From assembly GCA_949358305.1 (NCBI GenBank), contig OX442319.1:10912001-10976000 (forward strand): a stretch of 64,000 bases of DNA, in the 5' to 3' direction. The stretch's first letter is position 1. Every line of letters begins with the position of its first letter. Source of the DNA: Strigamia acuminata (lineage: Eukaryota > Arthropoda > Chilopoda > Geophilomorpha > Linotaeniidae). A program made the translations under genes and the position numbers. Below the pieces are notes generated by a model, which ran no database searches, was not told where the DNA came from, and saw nothing but the letters and a program-made list of their open reading frames with translations. Positions 43,901 to 55,900 of this stretch are shown here, in pieces.

Positions 43901-46900
43901 CTCTTTGTGAAGTCTTTCGGCTTCACGCTTCCTTTCTCACTTCGCAGAATTTGCGCGGCGACGAGTCGCCATTTCTGCACTGCTTTTTCCCGCCCGAAGG
44001 AGTCCCGCGCTGCTTCGAGCACGTCGCCTTCTACGCCGACGATCTTATCCTCATAGAACCCATCTTTTTAACATTCTCTTCAATAGAACCTGTAATTAAC
44101 GCTCAATAAATTGATTAACTGTTTGATTTAAAATAACTAAACTAGCCTTTATTCGAGATCAAATCCCTAGACACCGACTTAACGGCTAACCCACCCGATA
44201 GAAGACCTATAAACGGCATTCAACTGCTTCCACAGGTGAACGCCGGGATCTCTTGCAATTGGAAAAATCCCATAGTGACTAAATATAAATTTAGTGTTGT
44301 TGTGAAAAGTCAATTGGAACCATCAGGAACGCAACACTTGGGGGCCTGGCCGGGATAACCAATTGTTTAAACTTAGAATTTATTCCTACTTTCCTATCAT
44401 CTTTCTCTCTTATCTGTCTAACTCAGTATGTCAAACTCAGAAGGAGAAATTCCTATTGATGATGAAGGAGTACAGACTCGTGCAAAGGCGGGCGCTAAGC
44501 GCCGTAGATCGGGTCGTCCTCGAACGGCACGTAATAGTCTAACGGCTCAACATGTAGCCGAAACTATTGACGTTGTTGCCGCCGAGGGTGCCACGACTAA
44601 GGAAGTTGGAACAGTCGGCGAAGAACGCGAAGAAGCGATTTCCGCTGGACCAACAAACTGGGGTGACTCTTCCATGGATTTGGACAACATCGAGATTCCT
44701 GATACGCAACCGGTGGGTTACAAGGAACTTCTGGATCGAGCAATTCTCCAGGGGGTACAAGTGACTGATCAGATGACGATTATGGAAATTTACGAAGCCA
44801 TGTCCAATCATGAAAGAAAACGCCTGGTTGACCACATGAACGAGCAGATGGCTGCTGTTACTCGAAAAATGAACTTAGAGTCTCAAGCCAAGGAAGCTGC
44901 TGAAAAATCGAATCAAGCTTTGCGAGAGATAAACGCTCAGTACCGTCACAGTGAAGAAAAACTGAAAAAACAATCGGACGAACTGGAGCGCCAACGCATG
45001 GAATTCGATGCTCGAAAGAAACATTTGTCTAAAAAAGAGACTGAAGTTTTCAAAAGGGAACAGGAGATTGCTTGGGATTCCATAAAACAACAGGAATCAT
45101 CTAATGAAGAACTCCGTAGACAAATGGCAGCCGCCGACAAAAAAGCTCAAGAAACTGAAGATGAGCTACGGCGAGCCAAATTGCTGAAAGAACAAGAGGA
45201 ATTTGAGGAGGAACAAGAACGAATACGTGTTGCTGAATTCGCCTCACGACAGAAAGGTCCAGCCGCCAAGGTGAAAAAGAAAGTCGTGCGGCTAGAAGAT
45301 TCTGCAACCGACGAATCGTCTCAAACATCAAGTGAAGATGAGCGACAGTCGCGCAAAAGAAGATGTTCCAATGCTGAGGGGCCTACATCAAAAAAGAACG
45401 GCGCTTCAGATGCCGAAATTTTCACTAATAGCGACAAACTCATGACCATGATGGATGAGAGAAATCGTATGAAGATACAGGACGATTCACATCGGTCCAA
45501 CAATAATTACGATAATTATGACCAGTCCGGAAGTCGAAGTGCGTCTCCAGACCCCGAAGATCGTGATAAGGGGGATGAACGTCGGAACCATGACGATGTA
45601 CCTCCGCCACGAGGGTCGAAGGACGAATCCCTTTCGGAAGGCGAAAAATCTACTCGATCTGAGACGCGGAAAGAACGAAAGAGTCGTTCAAGGACGAAAT
45701 CCAGAAGATCTCGGTCCAGCGATGAACGTTATTACACCGCTGAACAGATCGACGCGATGTTTCAAAAACAAGCGCAGTCAGCAAGTCGAACCACACGGCT
45801 AGCAGAGTTACGTAAATTCGACTTGAAGCGCAAAATTGCGAAATACACCACTGATAAGTGGCGGCATAAAATTGCCGATGTGAAAACAATTCGATGGGAT
45901 CGATTAGTCCCTGATCGTTTTAATGGAGAATTCCAAATGGGATCAACCTTTTTGGAAGAAATTACAAGAATGGCTCGATTAAATGGTATAACACCTCAAG
46001 ATACTTTGGAGAAGTTAGTCCCAAAATCATTGGTGGCACGCGCCGAAAATTGGTTCGTTGAACGAGAATTCGTGCACTGGAATCAATTTGTAGAAGCATT
46101 CATGCGAGAATACGCTGAACCCACTGAAGACATCTATCAATTATGGGACAACTTAGCTCAATCAGCGGGAGAAGACATTCGTTCCTATCTCCGCCGAACC
46201 GAAGATTTGTTGTCATCATTACCAACGCCATCTACTGACCATGATGTGGACAGAAAATTTCGAAAGGCGATGACACCATATTCCCGAAGTATTCTGCAAA
46301 ATGTTGATGCACCACCGGTCGGATCATTCAAAGAACTCTCCCAATTTTTAAGGGATAATGACCTGAGAATCGAAGAAAAGTATAATGAATATTTGACTCC
46401 GGAGGAGACTGCAGCTATTAAAAAACGGCAGTTACGCATTAAAGAATATGTGAAAGAAGCTAGACTTGGACAAGCTCCTTTAATGCAACCCCGAGATCGA
46501 GGGGATTACTTTGCGGAGAAGACGGATAAAACTACAAGTGCCGGACCTCCGAACCCTCACAAACTACCCAAAAATTCTCGAGCTTACGCGAATCTTGCCT
46601 TGTCGGAAGACAGCACTGATGTAGTCGAAGAAGACGACCCAGGGCTAGACCCTTTAGTTGAGAATGCTATTGTATTACTCGCGAAGCATGTCACTGAGAA
46701 TAAATTCAGACCAAAAATGGTTGGAAAAAACGTTACTTTTAATACAGCAAACCTTAATACAGATGCTCGATCAAAATCACCTTTGCCGCTACCCATCAAA
46801 CCCGAAGTGATTCCGGATACTGAAAAGGAATCGGCTACAGATAAAAAAGCCGTAGAACCTCGCTCAAAGTCGCCCACTTCAGGAAACGGTCCTAGGCGCA

Positions 46901-49900
46901 AATCGCCAGAAACCGATCCGTGCCATAGATGTGGAAAGTTGGGGCATTGGTCGAATCAGTGTCCTGATAGAAGTCCAGTCGCTGCCGAGATAGAAGGTCT
47001 TGTCAGCAAGTTGGGGGAGCTGCTCCGAAAAAACTTGTGAGCGCGGGTTTGGCAGCGAATACGCTGAAACTCGCGCCAGTTGCCTCGGAAACAATTAAGG
47101 AGATAGACGCCGACGTTTGTCCCAAGATCGAAGTAACCCATGATTACCGTGAACCATTGGATAAAAACTATTTAGACTACTGGGATTCAGTAGATAAAAA
47201 ACATTTGATGGTAGCTCAGTTTAAACCATGTGACCTGAAATTTCCTAAAGTTGACCTTACTAAACTTAACGAAGTATTGGCCGAAAAAACGGCCGACAAA
47301 CGATACTTTCAATATCACGTTAGGAAAGCGTTACAGTGCTACCCCAAACCAAGTAAAAACTGGATGGATAAACTTTGGGAAAAATTCCGTCCCAAGTCGA
47401 AAGAGGTCGATGAAATTGAAGAAATGACAAGAGCTATGGAAAGAGTCGTTCTGTCATATAACGATGAAATGGACGAACTTCCTATTGATTATCCTGCCTT
47501 AGAACATCGGATACGTAGAGTCACCTGCAATTTGAACATGGAAGATTTTACGGGAATTCCGAAAATACAACTACAGACCATGAAAGGACCAATTACTGGA
47601 TTATTGGATTCTGGAGCCAATAGAAGCTTTATGGCGGCTTCAGTGATGGAAAATCTGAAATTAGAAAAAGAATTACGGTACATTTCGCCAAGTCTCTGTA
47701 TTGGAACGGCTGGCAAAGATATTCAACCAGTCGGAACCCTGTTGCTGTCATTTCGATGGACACATGGAGTCCTTGTGCATCCTTTCATAGTTATTGAACA
47801 CCGTTTCCCGATGATTTTACTGGGAAATGATTTCATGAAGCGGCTAAGCATACAGCCGAATCCGAAAACGATGTCATGGAATTTTATTACTCCATTGACC
47901 GAAACTTTACCATATATACCGCAGTCAGTTTTGGACAGATATAAAACCAAAATTGAAGAATTACCGCCAGACAATGCTACATTTGTATGTAATGAAGGAA
48001 TTTTGGCTGGCGCAGCTACTCTGAAAATGGGAGATGATATCACCAAAATGGTGAATGATGCCAATCTGACATTGGAGCAAGGACTCTCATTGGCGGAAAT
48101 ATTAAAGAGACGACAGAGAATTCTATCGAGAGTTCCTGGACGTACACACATAGTGCAGCACGATATCAAGCTGACCACTGATAAACCTATAAGGGTACCA
48201 TTTAAAAGTTATAACCCTCAGAAAAGGGAAATAATTCGGCAAATCTGTCAGGATATGGTAGACAAGGGGATTGCTGTGCCTGCCACTGGAGATTATGCCA
48301 TGCGAATTGTTTTAGTGGTCAAACCGGGGGCCGAACCACGCCTCTGTGTAGATTATCGGCCATTAAACGAACATACAGAATATGATCCTCCTCAGATGCC
48401 GACAATCGAAGAAATTTTAAGAGAAATTGGTTCATTTGAGTGGGTCACCACAATCGACTTGACAAAAGGCTATTGGCAGATAGGTTTGACCCCGTCTGCA
48501 CAGCCGAAAACGGCTTTTTGGAGCCCTATAGGCCGATTGATGTTTTTAGTTATGGCATTTGGACTGAAAAATGCGCCGACTAGTTTCCAACGTTTAATTG
48601 AGAAAGTCCTCGATGAGATGTATAGGCGGCAAGCTTGGGCGTACCTGGACGATATCATAACTGTTTCAAAGACATATGAAGAGCATTTAATCAATGTCGA
48701 CAAAATTTTAGGAAAATTAGAACAAGCTAATTTGTGTGTCAACCCGGATAAGTCGAAATTCTGTAGAAAAGAATTGATTTTTCTTGGGTACAAATTAGGA
48801 ACCGGCGGACTCGCCGTTGACCCTAAGAAGTTGGATGCAATTACGAAATTTCCAACCCCAACCAATTTAAAAGAACTTCAACGTTTTTTGGGGATGGTTA
48901 ACTTTTTCCATCGACTTTTAAAAAATTTATCAGTCATGGCCGAACCATTGAGGCCTTTATTGAAAAAGGATATGGATTTCAATTGGCAACCCAGTCATCA
49001 AGAGGCTTTTGAAAAAATTAAAAAGGCCCTCACTGATTCAGGAACAATGGCCATGCCAGATCTGTATCAACCTTTCATAATTCATACGGACGCCAGTCGT
49101 CAAGGATTGGGCGCCGCATTGATGCAAATCCAACCTGAAAGGGGTGGACAAGAAGAGCTACCTTGCGTTTATTCAAGCCGTAGCTTGCAGCCGGCTGAAG
49201 TAAATTACACGGCTACTGAATTAGAGTGTTTGGCCGTTGTTTGGGCGCTGAGAAAATATCGCCCTTACATCGAATTTACCAAATTCACCGTTCAAACGGA
49301 TCATCAGGCCTTGAAATGGCTAATGTCTCTGGAAGAACCGGCAGGACGTCTAGCGCGGTGGCAACTCGAATTAATGGCGTATACATTTGAAATCCAGTAT
49401 ATTAAAGGGCCGTTAAACGTATTGGCCGATGCTTTGTCTCGAGCTCCTGTCTGCACGCCCGAGGAAGATAACGTAGACGGTGAAGATGACGATTTACTGG
49501 CGTATTGTCCATCGCCATATCGACACTGGAAGCTGGGGGGACCAAATCAGCTTCCCACATCGGAAGTTATTGAAGACGAGAGAATAATCAATTTTTGGTC
49601 GCATGCTTATGATCCTCCTAATATTGAATCTGATGAAAAAATTCATCTCATGATGACTCAAGAGTTTGAATTCCCGTCATCCAATGTCCTCGTCCACGCT
49701 TTTGCAGCTAACGTTGTGAAGAAATTAGAATGTGAGCCACCTACAAGAGAAGAAATTATTGTTGGGCAAAAACAAGATAAGGAATGCCAAAAAATTCGAA
49801 ATTTCCTGCTCAATGGTTGTTACCCTCCTGAACTTAAGCACGCGATGAGCAAGAGACGTTTTAAACGAAAGGCGTCCGCTTATCTAATTGAAGAAGATTT

Positions 49901-52900
49901 ACTTCTAAAATTCCATCCGACTCTAACCGATGAGTTAGGAGAAAACGGAAGAGCGTTGAAAGTCGTTGTACCGGAGAATCTCGTTTACAGAGTCATCTGG
50001 ACAGCTCACGGACACCCGTTGTCTGGACACAGTGGTATTACTCGAACGATGTATCGAGCTAGAAGAATCTACGCATGGCCGACGATGAAACGAGATATTA
50101 CTCGCTTTATCAAACATTGTCAACGCTGCCAGGCTTGCAAGCCAAGGCAAAAATTAGAAATTGAAGCAGCTCAAATGGGTCCGTATGCTCCCTTTGATTG
50201 CTTGAGTGCTGATCTCATGGGGCCTAAACCAAAAACTCCACGAGGTAACACTCACATACTCGTTATAATCGATGTCGCTACAAAATGGCCAGAGATGCGG
50301 CCAATGTCGAAACCAACTTCGGCTAAAATAGCTGATTGTATTTATAATTTATCACTGCAATTTGGCTTTCCACGCAAAATACTGTCTGATAATGGCTCGC
50401 AATTTAGATCGCAAGTATACCAGAAGTTTTGCGAGAAATTCAAAATGTTACCGGCTTATACTTCGCCGTACCATCCTCAGGCGAATCCTGTTGAAAGAAC
50501 CAACAGAGATATTAAATATTTGATTGCTTTATACACTGACGTTCACACCCGTTGGGATGAATATTTACGAGAATTCGCCTTTAGTCTGCGAACTACGGTC
50601 GCAGCCGGAAGAGAATTCTCACCGGCTTATTTAAATTTCGGCAGAGAATTGAGAGTGCCGTGGGATCCACGCTTGCCAGATGAAGTTCTTGTCGTAGACC
50701 CAAAAAATCCTCATGTTTACATTCATCAACTGGAGAAAGTGCTCGCAAGCACCTATCAGCACATGATGTCGCATGTATTTGATCTACAAAAAAGAGTGCA
50801 AGATCACCAATCAGAGAAGAAATTCGATAATTTCAAAGTGAACGACTTAGTCTGGAAAAATTCCCATGTATTGTCCAGCGCTGTTAAAGGAATTTCGGCA
50901 GGAATCGCTGATCGCCGAACTGGACCTTTTGCAATTATTCGTGCACATCAAGGCAATGCCTTCGAGTTAAAACGCCTAGAAGATAATGCAAAATTCCCGT
51001 CTATCCACGCATCCGAACTTACACCATATTTCCCTCAATTTACTCAGGAAATTTGGCGGAGGGGAGAGGTGGTGGGACAACCCACTGAAAATAAAATTAA
51101 TACATTATTTGAAGACGAAGTAAAAACTTTACCGTCGCTGCCAAATTCCGATGACGAAGTTGAACACGTGGCAGTTAGTTTTGAAAACATTCAAATAGCC
51201 CAGGATGATCTACAAACCACGTTGGAACCGGCCACAAAGCCGAAAAAAGCAAGGCGCAGATCCATGCTACACCCAGTAGTACCAAAAAATTCAGATGGTG
51301 ACAAAAATACTGAAAAAACGGCTAAAAAATATAACTTGAGAAGCCGGAAATCACCAAAGCAGAGAGTAACTAGTCGATTCTGCGCAGAACGCGGACGACA
51401 AGACAGTACTCTAGTGAGTGATGGAGACATAATGATGTCACATCATTCTAAAAATAGTAATTAAAATGACGTAGTTCATACGGCGACCAATCAGCATCAA
51501 GTTGGGGGACTTTGCAAAAATTTGTTACTTTCCCAAAGTGAAACCACTCCGACAACACACTGATTGGGACGATCCGCCGATTAACGAAGGAAAAGAATAG
51601 ATTCAACTTCGTAAGTGAAACAGTTAGTTTGAAATGATTAGATTTGTCATGAAAAACAAACGGCCCATTCACAGAATCATGGCCGAAGGTGGCGAAGGAC
51701 CGCCCAACATCGATTCGGATTCAGAGCCCGAAAGAAATCTCGTGATGAATCCGCCCGGCGAAATGTTAAATGAAGAATTCGATCTGCAAAATCAGGTGAA
51801 TATCGCCATTGAGAAAATTAAAAAAGCCGTTGAAATGTTAAAATCGGCTGACAAGCGTGTGTATAACCAAGCGCGTCGTACACTCGAAAAATACCGAAAG
51901 TTCGTAAAAACTGAGTCAGATCGTGTTGAAAGTATTTTAAATGAATAGCTCGTTGAATTTCACGTAGTTACGTTCCACTTTTCTATCACAAAAGTTGGCT
52001 AAAAAAGGCCGAGAAAATTTAAACAAAACTTTGTCAGTTCGAAAAATCACTTAACAAATTTTAAATGGCGCCATTTTTTATGATCATGTGACTTCGCCCG
52101 ACGGCTAGTAAGCGTTGTGAGGGAGTTGCCATGACGACGGCGCTCAATTGCCTTTTGCTAGAAAATATGTAAACCAAATAATATTTACCAGTTAATAATT
52201 AAAACTTTCAAACGTTTCTGTAGATTTTAAACGCAATCAATCAACCGTATGCGTTACCCGATTACGTACCCATGGTGACGGGAATCTTTAGAGGCGAATT
52301 ATCCGCCGAAGTCCGACGTTTACGACAACTTGGTCAGACGTGGGAAGATGTGAGACAAGAGTTCTCAAATGCCATCGCCGCACATTGGGGCTGTAGATGC
52401 CGAATTTGTGGACGGCTAATGGTAGCCGACCCCGTTTCCTGGAACCTAAGAATTGATCCGCCATCACCGTTGAGATCCAGATTGCTTTTTGGCTGGCTCT
52501 TTCCCACGGAGGAGGAAGACACGGACTTCTACGGGTTTTTCCGAATTGCCCATGCCAAAAGGAACGATTATTTGGACGCCATCTGGGAGAAACTCAAGGC
52601 CCGGAAGGATGAAGTTATGCGAAAACTACAAGAAGAGCAGGCCTGGTGGGCCGATCGACATAAACATTACGACTTAGCAGATCTCGCCAGTTCACAATAC
52701 GAGATGCACATTCTGGGAATGGCCGGACATTTCGGCCACGCTCGTGCCCGATTCCGTGACTGGGAACGTCAAAGAGACGCTTATCACGACCAAGAACGCA
52801 ATGATAAGCGAGAACGGTCGAGTTCAGTTGCATCAAACGAACCACGTGCCAAGATGACCTGTGGCAATCACCACAATACGGCTTTAAGAGCCGTTGATAA

Positions 52901-55900
52901 TGTTTTGGAAGCCAGAGTTTCACGATGGGACGCGGCTTGCCGATACCCTGGAGGAGTGGATCCATACGTCGCTCGCCCAGGAACCAGACCAGATTTGCTT
53001 CGTGCCAACGGCCGACTCAAGCATCGTGCAGGCCGACAACACCGTGAAAAGTTGGAGCGCGAACGCTTGGCCTTGATGCCACCACCGCCCAAGGACGACG
53101 AATTGCCTGGCCGATGGGATCGCGAAGTCGAAGAGCATTCCATGCAAGTCACCCTTCGCAAGAAAGCAGCGTTGGAGCAACAGCAAGCCGATTGGGATGC
53201 CTGTTTCCAATCGCCTGATGCAGAAGAACCAACGATAGGATCTAATGAAACTTTGATGTTAAATACACCAACGTCAGTGTCCGCCTTGGAGGGAGGAAGT
53301 TCCGCGGAAGTCCACATCGTAGACCGAAGCTACAGAATTTCGCCCCCAACAATGGCCGACAACACGGCCTGTGAATGGAAAAGCTTTCCAAACACACAAA
53401 ATTCGAATGACCAGGCCAACCACCGGCCAATCGAAGGGCCGATTCCTGTAGAGTGTAGAGAGTACACGGATTCCATAAACCCAGACCCGAGTCTTCCAGA
53501 GCCTCGATTGCCCACGAGAAAATTCGGGATGGTATCCCAAGTTTTGAAAAAGGGATTCGATCAGCATTATGACGCCATGTGGCAGGGGTTCTGCGAAGCG
53601 CCGTTAGAGACTCAGGAGATTGAGTTGTCTGACATGGACTTATACCAAATAGCTCAAGTCACCGAGAGTTTGAAAGGTAGTCGTCGTGTCGCCGGCTTGC
53701 TGAACCGAATGGAGCCATCGGGACCCGACGACCCACGTTTAAATGAGTTACAGCGACAGCTTGTGCCGAGTTATCGGAGAATTTTATTTCCCGGGGTGTT
53801 TGACAGCCCGAGACCAGGCTTCGCTGCCACCACGTGCCTAAGAACGGCCGCCATGGCCGTTAAACCTGAATTTCTAGAATGTTGGCGGTCCATCCAATTG
53901 GATCCGCCCACCATGTGCAGCGAATTGATGCGCCAAGTTGCGGTCATTGGGGAAAATCCGGCCGCATCGGCCATTCGTCTCCGACGCGAGTGGGACATGC
54001 GCAAAATCACTTTTCAGCAAGAACTGAAAACAATTCGACCGGCAGGAATGCCGCCGAGGGATCAGACGTCTAAAAGAAAGATGCCAGAAGCCACTTACAC
54101 GCCAACTGCAGCTGCGATCGAGAGCCATGCTGTTGCCCAAACCACGACTGAACCGTCCAACAGTCACGTCGCCATGGAGATAGAAAATTTCGACGATCCA
54201 AGACCTGGACCGAGTCGAGGTCGAGCTACAACCTCAAGTTCAACCACGTTTTTTACACACGTCGAAAACACCAATTTAGGGGCGCGACCCAAAACTCGAC
54301 CGAAACCACGCGGGGCTTTGATACTCCGGCCCGGAGGCAGATCTTGTCACGTAAAACGTCCAGACGAGTCAGCTGCGGCACCCAACCCGCCGACACCACC
54401 AAGGAGCGTGCATTCACCTATTCGAGCGCCCACTCCATCGCCCAAGAAGGACGACCCACCGAAATCACTCCAATCGGCGGCCGGAGCTGCCGAAACCAAG
54501 AAGCAGGAAAGCAGCCCAATTTACATTAAGCTGCGAAGAACGTACCCAAGACTCGAGATGCATCCGCATACGAGGATTTTGCTCAAACACAACGTGGAGC
54601 TTTGCCACCACGTTTTCAACTGGCTTGAGCGGAAGATACGAAAGAAGAGGCCGTGGATGTTGCATCAACGGCTGATCCGAGCTCGCCGACGCCCGTCCAA
54701 CCCGCAAGAATTTTACGAGATGGCGTTTGGAGATGACGCCTTATCCCGACTCATCCGAAGTGTTTGGATACACGTCAACCCCGGCCTGTCATCTGGGCCG
54801 AATACGGGACAACCGTTCATCAATGTTAACGAGAGCGGAAATCCGTTGTCCGACGAGACGGACATGATGTCAATAGACTTGCCTTCACCTAAGACACCCG
54901 AGTAGGCCGATGACGGCCAGAAAACAGAAACAAATCTGGTTGTTTCCGAAAATAAGTCTTTTCGAGAAACGTTTATTTTCATGTACATTCCTTTCATTTA
55001 ATCATTTAATCGCCAATGTTTTTCTTAATGCATGTATTTTCTTTTATATAAAATAAATTCGACTTATCATTATATCAAACTTAGAAAGAAATTTTATCGT
55101 GTTGTAATTAACTAAAAAACAAACAAGAAATTGTAAAAGTTAATTGGGGGGAAGTGTTGCGATCTCAAATGTTCACTTCATTTGTGGAGAGGTTTTTCTA
55201 CCACGTTTTTAAGATATTATTTATATTTTAACCATAATCATTAGAATTGTGTTTTTTGCCGTGCACCTGTTGCGCTTTTGGGCAATTGGCCCAGAAGCTG
55301 TAACGGCTGCCCTGGCATTTTGAGCCCTGGATTGGGGCGTTGCTAAGTCAATCCCCAAATTTTGCACCGTTGCTAGGGCTGAAGCGTGCCTTGGCACACG
55401 CCACGCCTGCGCACTGGCCGTTTTCCGGCCATATTCCGGGTAATAATTCGAATTATTACTCACTCTTTGCATCACACTCATACCGTTCACACCGACACAG
55501 CTTTGTTCACAACCAAAAACACTGTTTTGTCCGTGACTCGTGAGTTTTGCCAAGTTTCAACCCGATTTGTTTGAACCAACGTTCAAACGAATCACTTTCC
55601 GAGCCGCGAAGACGACGCACGACGGCCCAAACCACCGTCGTTCCCGCCGCCGCCCGAAGACCAACGCGCCCACGCCGTTGAAGATCGACGCCAGCCAGCC
55701 GCCGAGGATTGCAGAGCCATCGTCGCCGCTCCTCGACCTGTTGACGACGATTCCGATTCAGATTGCAGCGGATCTCCAGTCAGGTTTTAACGATCGGCGG
55801 TACCCGCCGTTTGACTACTTGTCTCCAACGGAAATCTCCCGTTGCAATCTAGGGTTTAACCCAAGATTTCCCGTCTTGTCAGGCTTAACAGCCGACACTC

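Noticed and set aside
52272-54905. ORF4 as a retroviral-type envelope gene
   Set aside because: No signal peptide, hydrophobic fusion peptide, glycosylation-rich ectodomain or transmembrane anchor is visible.
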